From JAAYYM01 sp964483395 (lineage in GTDB: Bacteria; Bacillota; Clostridia; Lachnospirales; Lachnospiraceae): a stretch of DNA of 26,736 bases. Where the stretch lies: positions 1-26,736 of the forward strand of contig CAZABT010000027.1 in the NCBI GenBank assembly GCA_964483395.1, in the 5' to 3' direction. Below are positions 14,905 through 22,799 of this stretch, piece by piece. Positions within the stretch are counted from its first letter, which is position 1. Every line of letters begins with the position of its first letter. Position numbers and translations under genes: made by a program. The notes under the pieces were generated by a model that was not told the DNA's origin, did no database searches, and saw only the letters and a list, made by a program, of their open reading frames with translations.

Positions 14905-17040
14905 TTATAAGTATTTCATAAACAATGATTTTAAAGTATCAATGTTAATGGGTTTTGAAATATGTTCATTCATTCCCGCCTCCATCGACAACGCCACATC
15001 TTCCTCAAAAGCATTGGCAGAAAACGCTATGATTGGAATTTTTACTGCATCCGGACGATTCAGGCTGCGTATCTGTTTTGCCGCCTCCAAGCCATCCATG
15101 ACCGGCATTTTTACATCCATGAGTATAATTGAAAACTCATTGGGTGCGGATGATGCAAACCTGTTTACGGCTCTTTCACCATTCTCCGCTACTTCTACCT
15201 TCATATTAAATTTCTGCATTAGAATTGCAACTGTAATCTCTTGATTCAGTGCATTGTCCTCTGCAAGAAGAACCTTCTTGTTTTCATATTGCAATGGCTG
15301 CTCTCCAGCATGTTCAACCGTTTTCTCTCCCACAGGCATGTGTGATGCCTTACGAAGCATCAGTCTGATTACAAATGTGCTTCCCTCATTCATCTTGCTC
15401 TCTACTTCAATCGTTCCTCCCATCATAGTAACCAAATCATGCGTAATCGCAAGCCCCAGCCCGCTTCCTGTATATTGCTCTGTATAAGAGGATTTTTCCT
15501 GTATAAAAGGCGTGAAAATATTGGGAAGATAGTTTTCACTCATACCAATGCCCGTATCCGATACACGAATCACAAAGACATCCTGCTCTGTTTCTGCCGA
15601 TACGCAAGATACATCCAAGGTGACAGTACCTCCACTCTTCGTGAACTTAACTGCATTTGAAAGAAGATTCATCAAAATCTGCTTCAACCGTACCTGATCA
15701 CCCAGATAATAATCCTTTGAGTTAAATGATTTGTGATATACAAACTGCAGATGTTTCTCTGCTGCAGTTGCTGCCACTATATTTGCGATATCATCTAAAA
15801 TCAGGTTTATATCAAACGGATGCTCTGCAATTTCAATTTTTCCACTCTCAATCCGGCTCATATCCAGCACATCATTAATAATACTCAAGAGATAATTGGC
15901 GGCTGCCGTTGATTTTGTGAGATAGTTCAAAGCCGTCTCTCTGTCATCCAGATGATCCATGGCCAGCATTTCCATACCAATCACTGCATTCAGCGGTGTA
16001 CGGATATCATGACTCATCTTAGAGAAGAAATCGCTTTTGGCAGCAACCGCCATTGCTGTTCGAGTACGTTCCTGATCCTTGAGAAACAGATGAAGAACAA
16101 ACATCAAGCCAATGACGGACATTGCAATGACCAGAAGAACACAAAATACATTCGTTGACAGCAATCCGCTATAAGTTTCTGCAGCTGTGATTGTCAGCGG
16201 AACCGTAACCACCAGTGCATTTTCCCGACCAATCGGATAATAGGTAATCAACCATTCCTTTTTTGCAATCTTTATGAGCCGATTTCCGGAGTGTTCCTCA
16301 TTGATTTCCTTCATCAGATATTGTATTGCTTCCTGCCCTGCACCTTTACTCAGCATACTTTCAAACAAATTATAGCCATTGAAAAGCATCTCATTTTTCG
16401 ACGGTTTAATTTTGATACTTCCGTTTTTCTGAATGATATAGGATGCCCCATTATAATCAAATAAGGAGACAGAAAGATTATCACGAAATTCATTTGACGG
16501 AATTGCCAATACAATAGCTTCATACTTAACTCCGTCAAGCATAAGATGATTCACATTTGCTGCAAAAAGCCAATAATCCTCTTCATTATTCAAAGAAGCA
16601 AATTCATTAATAGAAGCTGCATGATGACCGATTTTTTCTATAATAGAGCGATCAGACATAAAAACCGCCTCTTCACGAAGGGTAATAATATCACCTTCTC
16701 CACTGACCAGCAGCACCTGTTCTGCCCTCTCTCCCGCCAGACAATTACGAACCGCCTCTAACGAAGTCAATTCGCCATACTTCAACAACTCTGCATATTC
16801 ATTGACTCTGGTAGAATACTCCTGTTCCATAAAATGCTGCCCGTTCATAATCTGTGATGCGATTTCGGACACATAATCCATACGTTCCTGCTGAATGGAT
16901 TCCCGCAGTTCCTGATAAGATAGGAAAAGAAAAACAGCAAAGGTAATAAATGATATAACGGATAACGTTGTGATCACGGAAATCACCAACTCGCTTGGCT
17001 TCCATTTACTTTCCTTTCCTTCTTTATTTCTTCCCATCAT
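14905..17040 (-). CDS. Hybrid sensor histidine kinase/response regulator
   Basis: Membrane-bound hybrid kinase of 711 residues. Helix 1 (about 18-41) and helix 2 (about 293-320) flank an extracellular sensor region of about 250 residues, Cache-like in layout. Then come the HisKA domain with H344 in SHDIRTPLN, the ATPase domain with N462 (LSNAVKF), DTGIGM and GSGLGL, and a C-terminal receiver with phosphoacceptor D642 (LMDVKMPVMDG) and K696 (SKPI). No output domain is attached and no separate regulator lies nearby, so the phosphate would leave through an Hpt protein elsewhere or the receiver acts by binding. GGTGAGGG precedes two consecutive ATG codons, so the start could be one codon later. 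The solute-binding lipoprotein follows in the same operon. Confidence 0.93.
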   Translation of the reverse strand: MMGRNKEGKESKWKPSELVISVITTLSVISFITFAVFLFLSYQELRESIQQERMDYVSEIASQIMNGQHFMEQEYSTRVNEYAELLKYGELTSLEAVRNCLAGERAEQVLLVSGEGDIITLREEAVFMSDRSIIEKIGHHAASINEFASLNNEEDYWLFAANVNHLMLDGVKYEAIVLAIPSNEFRDNLSVSLFDYNGASYIIQKNGSIKIKPSKNEMLFNGYNLFESMLSKGAGQEAIQYLMKEINEEHSGNRLIKIAKKEWLITYYPIGRENALVVTVPLTITAAETYSGLLSTNVFCVLLVIAMSVIGLMFVLHLFLKDQERTRTAMAVAAKSDFFSKMSHDIRTPLNAVIGMEMLAMDHLDDRETALNYLTKSTAAANYLLSIINDVLDMSRIESGKIEIAEHPFDINLILDDIANIVAATAAEKHLQFVYHKSFNSKDYYLGDQVRLKQILMNLLSNAVKFTKSGGTVTLDVSCVSAETEQDVFVIRVSDTGIGMSENYLPNIFTPFIQEKSSYTEQYTGSGLGLAITHDLVTMMGGTIEVESKMNEGSTFVIRLMLRKASHMPVGEKTVEHAGEQPLQYENKKVLLAEDNALNQEITVAILMQKFNMKVEVAENGERAVNRFASSAPNEFSIILMDVKMPVMDGLEAAKQIRSLNRPDAVKIPIIAFSANAFEEDVALSMEAGMNEHISKPINIDTLKSLFMKYL

Positions 17041-17203
17041 CCCTCACCGCCTTCATCTATCACAAATTAATAATATTTTACTATAATTACAAAAAAATAA
17101 TAGAAAAAAAGTGAAAAATAGCACAATCAAGACATTCTATGATAAAATAACATGCAGAAACAATCGATACATCTGAATAACAGATTGACAAAAGGAGTTT
17201 AAA

Positions 17204-17620
17204 ATGAAACATAACGGAAAAGAATATATTGAAAAGGAACCACATAATTTTGAAGAATTAAGAGAAATCATCACTGTCCTGCGCAGTGAAAACGGCTGCA
17301 AATGGGACAGAGCACAAACTCATGAATCCTTAAAAAAATGTCTGAGCGATGAAAGTGAAGAGGTTTTTCAAGCGATTGACAATCAGGATGATGAAAATCT
17401 GTGTGAAGAACTTGGTGACATCCTGCTGCAGGTTCTGATGCACAGTGAAATTGCAAGTGAACGCGGAGCGTTTACTTTGGATGATGTTATTCAGACTGTC
17501 AGTGAAAAAATGATTCGCAGACATCCGCATGTATTTGGAGATGCTGTCGTTAACAGTCCCGAAGAAAGTCTGGCACTTTGGAATTCCATCAAGAAAAAGG
17601 AGAAGAGCACTTCTGATTGA
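17204..17620 (+). CDS. Short MazG-family nucleotide pyrophosphohydrolase
   Basis: Predicted NTP pyrophosphohydrolase of 138 residues, hydrolysing (d)NTPs to monophosphates in the cytoplasm. It carries the family signature GCKWDRAQTHESL (31-43), the metal-binding helices DESEE (49-53) and EELGD (68-72), and the terminal IRRHPHVFG. E. coli MazG has two such domains in about 263 residues; this is a single-domain version, as common in Clostridia. The first acidic position is Asp rather than Glu. The start has AAAGGAG 6 bases upstream. It is convergent with the XRE-aminotransferase gene, whose terminator overlaps the mazG 3' end. Confidence 0.9.
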   Translation: MKHNGKEYIEKEPHNFEELREIITVLRSENGCKWDRAQTHESLKKCLSDESEEVFQAIDNQDDENLCEELGDILLQVLMHSEIASERGAFTLDDVIQTVSEKMIRRHPHVFGDAVVNSPEESLALWNSIKKKEKSTSD

Positions 17621-17636
17621 CAGAGTGTTCTTCTCC
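17594..17636 (-). terminator. Terminator of the XRE-aminotransferase gene, overlapping mazG
   Basis: On the minus strand GGAGAAGAACAC (17636-17625) pairs with GTGCTCTTCTCC (17610-17599), 12 pairs with one G-U, around a 14-base loop, then five T. The downstream half lies inside the last codons of the convergent mazG. The opposite direction lacks a clear T run. Confidence 0.75.
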
Positions 17637-17642
17637 TCATCC

Positions 17643-19154
17643 TTACTGCCTGTAATAGCTTAAAAAATCTCCTATCTTTTCAGTTGCATCCTTTAATACC
17701 TCCATTCGCGGCAGGTAAACCACACGGAAATGATCCGGCTGTTTCCAATTGAAACCGCCGCCGTGAATGATCAATATTTTCTTCTCACGCAGCAAATCCA
17801 ATGCAAATCTCTCATCATCCTGAATGTTGAACTTCTTGACATCCAGCTTCGGAAAGATATAAAATGCTGCTTTGGGCTTCACAGCACTGATTCCCGGTAT
17901 GTCATTGAGCGCCTGATAGATATAATCACGCTGTTCATAAACTCTTCCTCCCGGAATGATATAATTATTCACGCTCTGATAGCCACCCAGTGCTGTCTGT
18001 ACAATCGACTGTGCCGGGACATTGGAGCAAAGCCGCATATTGGACAGCATGTTCAGTCCTTCAATATAATCTTTTGCAATACTTTTATGACCACTCAAAA
18101 CCATCCAGCCTATTCTGTAGCCGGCAATCATATGAGACTTTGACAGACCGCTGAAGGTCACACAGAATAAATCTGGTGCCAAAGATGCAATTGCAACATG
18201 CTCCTCCCCGTCCATCACAAGCCGATCATAGATTTCATCCGAAAAAATCATAAGCTGATGCTCTCTGGCAACCTCAACAATCTGCTGCAGAACCTCTCTC
18301 GGATATAAAGCACCCGTCGGATTATTGGGATTGATGATGACGATTGCCTTAGTTCTGTCGGAAACCTTTTTCCGAATATCCTCCAAATCCGGATACCACT
18401 CTGCCTGCTCATCACATATATAATGAACTGCCTTTCCTCCTGCCAGTGTCACGCAAGCAGTCCACAAGGGATAATCTGGTGCCGGAACGAGCACCTCGTC
18501 CCCGTTATCCAAAAGTGCCGACATGCTCAGATTGATCAATTCACTCACGCCATTTCCTGTATAAATGTCTTCAATAGACAGATTCGGAATATTCTTAATC
18601 TGCGAATACTGCATGATCGCCTTTCTTGCAGAGAAAAGTCCCTTGGCTGCAGAATATCCCTCGCATTCGGTCAACTGCTTCTGCATATCATATATGACCT
18701 CATCGGGTGTACGAAAACCGAAGGGTGCCGGATTGCCAATGTTCAATTTCAATACATTGGTTCCATTCTCCTCCATTCGTGTGGCCTCATCTACTACAGG
18801 GCCTCTCACATCATATAATACATTATCCAGTTTGGTTGATTTTTTAAATTCACGCATATGCGTTCCCCCTTCTCTTCCACTGCCTCCGTCTATCGCTTCC
18901 TTCACAGAGGCGGCAGCCGGTTCTTCCTGCTCTTGCATTCTGCCGTATAACCATTGCACATCCACCTGCAGCACTTTTGCAAGAAACAGACCGATGTTCT
19001 CTCTTGGAATGGCCTTGCCGCCCACATACTGGCTGATCTGACTCTTTCCAAGCTTCACACCCTCCGCAGACGCTGCCCGAATCAAATCAACCTGCTTCAT
19101 ACCCTGCTTTTTCATCGACTCATTAAAACGATTTGCAAACAATTGATCTGCCAT
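17643..19154 (-). CDS. XRE-type HTH regulator fused to AlaA-like alanine aminotransferase
   Basis: A 503-residue two-part protein. Residues 1-72 form an XRE/Cro-type helix-turn-helix (MKQVDLIRAASAEG, KSQISQYVGGKAIP). A low-complexity linker follows (about 73-99, ending GGSGREGGTH). Residues 100-503 are a full class I aminotransferase very like E. coli AlaA (LYDVRGPV, LKLNIGNPAPFGF, PAPDYPLWTA, IINPNNPTGA, catalytic K339 in SGLSKSHMIAGYR), which makes alanine from pyruvate and glutamate. A strong ribosome binding site stands before Met100, so a free aminotransferase may also be made. Its promoter region carries repeated GTTCATTTT motifs, suggesting autoregulation. MocR/GabR regulators are also aminotransferase fusions, but with a GntR winged helix and usually no catalysis. 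Confidence 0.88.
   Translation of the reverse strand: MADQLFANRFNESMKKQGMKQVDLIRAASAEGVKLGKSQISQYVGGKAIPRENIGLFLAKVLQVDVQWLYGRMQEQEEPAAASVKEAIDGGSGREGGTHMREFKKSTKLDNVLYDVRGPVVDEATRMEENGTNVLKLNIGNPAPFGFRTPDEVIYDMQKQLTECEGYSAAKGLFSARKAIMQYSQIKNIPNLSIEDIYTGNGVSELINLSMSALLDNGDEVLVPAPDYPLWTACVTLAGGKAVHYICDEQAEWYPDLEDIRKKVSDRTKAIVIINPNNPTGALYPREVLQQIVEVAREHQLMIFSDEIYDRLVMDGEEHVAIASLAPDLFCVTFSGLSKSHMIAGYRIGWMVLSGHKSIAKDYIEGLNMLSNMRLCSNVPAQSIVQTALGGYQSVNNYIIPGGRVYEQRDYIYQALNDIPGISAVKPKAAFYIFPKLDVKKFNIQDDERFALDLLREKKILIIHGGGFNWKQPDHFRVVYLPRMEVLKDATEKIGDFLSYYRQ
18855..18870 (-). promoter_or_regulatory. Internal ribosome binding site and ATG for a stand-alone AlaA
   Basis: Within the fusion frame, AAGGGGG is followed after 7 bases by an in-frame ATG at 18857 (Met100). 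The encoded start, MREFKKSTKLDNVLYD, matches where ordinary AlaA proteins begin. This could be a working second start or a remnant of two genes that fused. Confidence 0.6.
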
Positions 19155-19332
19155 AGTTCATTTTCCTCTTTTCATACTATGTATTTCAGCTTACGAATGT
19201 GTAAAAGTTCATTTTTATGATTGAATCATAGCATATTTCCCTTGTAAGTTCAAGATTATTTTTATAGTTTGTTTTAAGAATTCATTTTTTCTTGAAAAGT
19301 TCATTTTTATGTGAAAAGTTCATTTTTTGTAT
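19155..19332. promoter_or_regulatory. Array of AAAAGTTCATTTTT motifs upstream of the XRE-aminotransferase gene
   Basis: Same-orientation copies lie at 19155 (AGTTCATTTT, touching the start codon), 19203 (AAAAGTTCATTTTTATG), 19244 (degenerate GTAAGTTCA, within the -35 box), 19276 (AGAATTCATTTTTT), 19294 and 19313 (both GAAAAGTTCATTTTT). The last three are spaced 19 bases apart. Copies cover the -35 box, the predicted start site and the ribosome binding region of the gene, as expected for autoregulatory operators of its own HTH domain. Confidence 0.5.
19225..19253 (-). promoter_or_regulatory. Promoter of the XRE-aminotransferase gene
   Basis: On the minus strand TTGAAC (19253-19248), 17 bases, TATGAT (19230-19225). 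Transcription would start near 19218, inside one of the repeated GTTCATTTT motifs. Confidence 0.7.
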
Positions 19333-19333
19333 G

Positions 19334-19380
19334 AAAAGAGCACAGCCCATTTCTACTCTCGCAGATATAAACTATGCTCT
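19334..19380 (-). terminator. Probable terminator of the ytvI-DUF368 operon
   Basis: On the minus strand AGAGCATAG (19380-19372) pairs with CTGTGCTCT (19345-19337), with one G-U pair, around a 26-base loop, followed by TTTTC. The loop is long and the T run short, so it is weaker than the other terminators. Confidence 0.5.
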
Positions 19381-19420
19381 GTCAGCTTCAATCTATAGCG
19401 TAACGTAGGTTACTATTTCT

Positions 19421-20260
19421 TCACACCAATACGCTTTGGTTAAAGCGATCTAACATGGATGCAGCAAGAATTCCTACTGCAAGACACAATATGTTCACCA
19501 GACAGCTCATTCCCGAAGCAAAAAAACTTTCATAAGGAATAATCATTACCGTTGCCGAAATGACAATTCCCACAATTGCATGAAAAGCGGCCGGATAATG
19601 CGCTTCAAACAGGTAATTGATTGCCTTAGATAAACAAACGACTGTCAACAGTACCCCGATGCCTCCCGGAAGCAATACATTTATGGACAGATGACCAATG
19701 CCGTCTACAAAAGGCGTATACAGCCCCAGCGGCATCAAGAGCGTGGAAAAACTCATTCCGGGAGCAATCAGGCTCAGTGCCAGGCAAAAGCCACAGAACA
19801 GATACCAGCCAAAATTAGGCGCAAGCGTCACTGATGCACTGCGCAGTGTGAGCAGCAATGCAAAGACAGCTGCCATGGCGATCAGCATGGATATGATGGA
19901 GCTTCTGTTTCTGCCCTCTTTTCCTGCTTCTCTCCATAAGGACGGCATCATACCGCCAATCAAGCCCACAAACAGACACACTGACGGTGCCGGATATTTC
20001 TCCAATACAAATGCCAGCAGATTGGCAATTCCAAGAAAGCCGACAGCACCTCCTATGATATAGGGCAGCAGCATCGGCACATGCGTCTTGAATTTATGAA
20101 AAGGATCTGCGAGCAGCTCCATGATTGGCTTATAGATACCGAATATTACACCTAAAACTCCGCCTGAAATTCCCGGCAATACGGCCCCCAGACCAATCAA
20201 TGCCCCTTGTAAGACCTGTAGAAATGTTGTTCCAATTGAAAATCTTTTAGTTTGTTTCAC
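19421..20260 (-). CDS. DUF368 protein, undecaprenyl-phosphate translocase family (PopT-like)
   Basis: Polytopic membrane protein of the DUF368 family; members in Staphylococcus aureus and Vibrio were shown to return undecaprenyl phosphate to the cytoplasmic face. Family marks are GLGAVLPGISGGVLGVIFG near the N-terminus and the second APGMSFSTLLMPLG loop, giving the usual two-fold repeat, with about eight hydrophobic segments. The frame opens at an ATG inside ytvI with no ribosome binding site; a GTG at 20260 preceded by GAGGAAGAG gives 279 residues and avoids the overlap, so it is preferred, though its spacing is long. It follows ytvI by about 46 bases. Confidence 0.85.
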   Translation of the reverse strand: MKQTKRFSIGTTFLQVLQGALIGLGAVLPGISGGVLGVIFGIYKPIMELLADPFHKFKTHVPMLLPYIIGGAVGFLGIANLLAFVLEKYPAPSVCLFVGLIGGMMPSLWREAGKEGRNRSSIISMLIAMAAVFALLLTLRSASVTLAPNFGWYLFCGFCLALSLIAPGMSFSTLLMPLGLYTPFVDGIGHLSINVLLPGGIGVLLTVVCLSKAINYLFEAHYPAAFHAIVGIVISATVMIIPYESFFASGMSCLVNILCLAVGILAASMLDRFNQSVLV

Positions 20261-20306
20261 TGATTGACTCTTCCTCGTTTCTATTAGACAGTTTATGCAT
20301 GTTTTA

Positions 20307-21380
20307 CTACTTAAATAACTTAATTGTACCATTATCATTCAGATGCCTGAGCAAGGAAAGGAAAATTGGAAATCCAAACAGTCCTACCACTCCGAACAAC
20401 TGTACTCCGATAAACATGCTCATCAGAGTCACGATTGGATGCAGCCCGATTTGACTGCCTACTATTTTGGGCTCCAGGATATTACGAATCACCGTAATAA
20501 CAAGATAAACCACTAAAAGCCCGATTGTGCAACCATAATCCCCCTGTATCAACGAGACAATTGCCCAAGGGATTAATACTCCTCCGGTTCCCAGCACCGG
20601 CAGAATATCAAAAATGGAAATAGCAAGTGCAATCAGAATTGCTCCTTCCACTCCGAGAATGGAAAGTCCGATTGACAGTTCCACAAAAGTAATCGACATA
20701 ATCAATGCATATGATCGAATACAGACAAACAATGTACCGATTACATATTCCTTGACCTGATACACCATACCTCTTGCTTTTTCAGGTAGCTGACGCGATA
20801 CAAAACCTACCAGCAAGTCATAATCACCTGTAATGAAAAAAGTTGAAATGATCATCAGCAGTATTTTAATGAACAGACCCGGTAAAGACGAAGCATAATT
20901 GGAAAGTGTCCCAACCGCCTCAACAGACAGATTGGTAATCAGCTTTCCGATTGACTGCACGAATTCCGTAAAAATATCGTTCAGCACTGTCACAAGTGCC
21001 GCGTCCAGTTGATAGACAAACTGCTCTATCTCATCAAAAAAGCTGAACATATCCGGTTCTATTTCCGTGCTGTATATCTTGGGCAGAGCAGCGATCATAT
21101 TCACCGCTGAGGTAACCAGTTCTATCCCCAGCAGTGAAATCAATACTCCTGCCATGCAAAACAGCAATACCACCAGGATCAATGCTACCGGCTTGTAAGG
21201 TATGTTTGTTTTCCCGGAAATCCATCTTGCCGGTATTCTGATAAAATAAGAAATGATAAACGCCGCCAAAAATGGTGCGATCAGACCCAGTCCATGGCGA
21301 ATCAGCACTGTGACCAGCAGGATGATAATTCCGCAGTAAAGCAGATTTACAATAAAATGCTTCCGTTTCTCGTAATCCAT
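20307..21380 (-). CDS. ytvI: AI-2E family transporter, YtvI-like
   Basis: Polytopic membrane protein of 357 residues. Two N-terminal hairpins, an amphipathic middle region (about 100-165) and a C-terminal half with DILPVLGTGGVLIPWAI and LEPKIVGSQIGLHPIVTL are diagnostic of the AI-2E/PerM permease family. The N-terminal pattern and length fit the clostridial sporulation protein YtvI. Function is uncertain: family members are linked to Na+/H+ exchange or signal export, and Bacillus YtvI to sporulation. The start has GGAGAAATT immediately before ATG. It leads a two-gene unit with the DUF368 gene and has a good promoter. Confidence 0.85.
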   Translation of the reverse strand: MDYEKRKHFIVNLLYCGIIILLVTVLIRHGLGLIAPFLAAFIISYFIRIPARWISGKTNIPYKPVALILVVLLFCMAGVLISLLGIELVTSAVNMIAALPKIYSTEIEPDMFSFFDEIEQFVYQLDAALVTVLNDIFTEFVQSIGKLITNLSVEAVGTLSNYASSLPGLFIKILLMIISTFFITGDYDLLVGFVSRQLPEKARGMVYQVKEYVIGTLFVCIRSYALIMSITFVELSIGLSILGVEGAILIALAISIFDILPVLGTGGVLIPWAIVSLIQGDYGCTIGLLVVYLVITVIRNILEPKIVGSQIGLHPIVTLMSMFIGVQLFGVVGLFGFPIFLSLLRHLNDNGTIKLFK

Positions 21381-21409
21381 AATTTCTCCTATAACAGCCT
21401 ATTTTGTCA

Positions 21410-21438
21410 ATGTTATCAAACAGAAAAAAGACTGTCAA
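21410..21438 (-). promoter_or_regulatory. Promoter of the ytvI-DUF368 operon
   Basis: On the minus strand a perfect TTGACA (21438-21433), 17-base spacer and TAACAT (21415-21410). The leader to the ytvI ATG is about 24 bases. Confidence 0.7.
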
Positions 21439-21474
21439 TGAAGGAAAACGTTAAATTTGTGTTAAAATTATCGT

Positions 21475-22674
21475 CTATCCTAACAATGTAATATAGATTC
21501 CTGTCAGAATTGCTGTTGTAATGACTCCGCAGATATTAGCTCCCAGTGCATAATCCAGCACAATTGCCGTTGGATTAACCTTCTGTACTGCCTTTTGTGC
21601 AACCTTAGCCGTTGACGGAACACAGGAAACCCCGGCAATACCGACAGTCGGATTGAAATTACCGTGTCTGAAGAAATACACTACATAGCCGCCTACAATA
21701 CCGCCAATTCCCGAAAGTAGCAATGACAGCATGCCCAGAATCAAAAGCTTGAATACATCTGGATTCAGCAAAGTGCTTGCATCACACAATACTCCCAGCA
21801 TCAGGCCCAGGAAAAAGGTTGCAAAATACAGGAAATCCTCACCAATCAGCTTCACATAAGCTGCAATCTTCGTCTCACGAATTACAATTCCAACAAAAAA
21901 GCTCAGGAACAGCGGTGCTGCTACCGGAAACAGCAGGCACAAAACAGCATTGGTAATGACTGCAAATATAAGCTTCTCTCTTGAACTGATCGTACTTTTT
22001 CTTTTTTCTGTCTTAATCGTTTTTCCACGCAGTTCCTTGGGAATCATAAGCTTAATCAAATAAGGATATCCCCCGTATGTAAGGCTCAAATAAAGATATG
22101 CCACAATGGAAATGGGCACAAAATATTCCGGTGCCAGCTTCAATGAAGCAAACAGCACCATCGGTCCGTCGGCTCCTCCTATGATAGAGACAGCCGCCGA
22201 TGCTCCATCGCTCAAGCCCATCAGCTTAGCAATCGGATACGTCAGAATTGTTCCCGCCTCTGCAAACAGCGCAAGCGTCATACTGATAAATGGGTGCTCC
22301 AGCACATAGCCCAGATCACACAAAATCCCGATTCCCATAAACACCAGACAGGCAATCAGTCCGTTGCTGAAAGTTAATGTATAGATTGGCTGAAGAAAAT
22401 TGATCTGCATATATTTCATGAGATCATCTGTGGAGGTCAGCAGCGGATCAATAATCAGATTTCCGACCTGATTGTTCTCCATAAACAGAACCCCAGCGTT
22501 AACAGCCGACATTCCCAGTCCCATCGGAACCATGATCAATGGCTCCAAGGTTCCCTTTACGCCCAGATATACTAGCAGAAATCCTGCCAGGATCAAAACT
22601 ATTCTGCATACTACTATCTCGGGCGACTGTACAAACATCGTCCCAATTCCCTGAAACAGATTCAGTATATTCAT
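21475..22674 (-). CDS. oadB: Na+-translocating decarboxylase beta subunit, OadB/GcdB family
   Basis: Membrane subunit that couples decarboxylation of a biotin-bound carboxyl group to sodium export. The 399-residue polytopic protein has the family core SIIGGADGPM with D169, the probable Na+-site aspartate, and the second conserved region VGIAGVSCVPSTAKVAQK near the C-terminus, where relatives usually read GVSAVPxxAR. No carboxyltransferase alpha subunit or biotin carrier gene is in the window. Its ATG overlaps the stop of a 42-codon membrane-peptide gene (ATGA), which in turn overlaps secDF, so its translation is tied to the secretion motor. Which decarboxylase complex it joins is unknown. Confidence 0.88.
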   Translation of the reverse strand: MNILNLFQGIGTMFVQSPEIVVCRIVLILAGFLLVYLGVKGTLEPLIMVPMGLGMSAVNAGVLFMENNQVGNLIIDPLLTSTDDLMKYMQINFLQPIYTLTFSNGLIACLVFMGIGILCDLGYVLEHPFISMTLALFAEAGTILTYPIAKLMGLSDGASAAVSIIGGADGPMVLFASLKLAPEYFVPISIVAYLYLSLTYGGYPYLIKLMIPKELRGKTIKTEKRKSTISSREKLIFAVITNAVLCLLFPVAAPLFLSFFVGIVIRETKIAAYVKLIGEDFLYFATFFLGLMLGVLCDASTLLNPDVFKLLILGMLSLLLSGIGGIVGGYVVYFFRHGNFNPTVGIAGVSCVPSTAKVAQKAVQKVNPTAIVLDYALGANICGVITTAILTGIYITLLG

Positions 22675-22799
22675 GATTCTCTTACTTCCTTTCCCTCACT
22701 CTTTCCAAAACGCCTGATGCAGGCAAGGGTCAGACACATAAACAACGCTATCCCGTAGGATATGATTGCTCCAATTCCTATTACCTCAAGTGATATCAT
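22671..22799 (-). CDS. 42-residue membrane peptide between secDF and oadB (OadG-like?)
   Basis: The ATG at 22799 overlaps the secDF stop (ATGA) and the TGA at 22673 overlaps the oadB ATG (ATGA again), so the frame exactly bridges both genes. The peptide is one hydrophobic helix (about residues 5-28, IGIGAIISYGIALFMCLTLA) followed by a basic, charged tail (RRFGKSEGKEVRES). The position before oadB and the single N-terminal helix recall the gamma subunit (OadG) of sodium-pumping decarboxylases, which is normally about 80 residues or longer. Assignment is inference. The ribosome binding site is weak, consistent with coupled translation from secDF. Confidence 0.65.
   Translation of the reverse strand: MISLEVIGIGAIISYGIALFMCLTLACIRRFGKSEGKEVRES

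Noticed and set aside
20261..20338. Longer DUF368 N-terminus starting inside ytvI
   Set aside because: The added residues are not hydrophobic or family-like and the upstream ATG codons lack a ribosome binding site; the GTG at 20260 is preferred.
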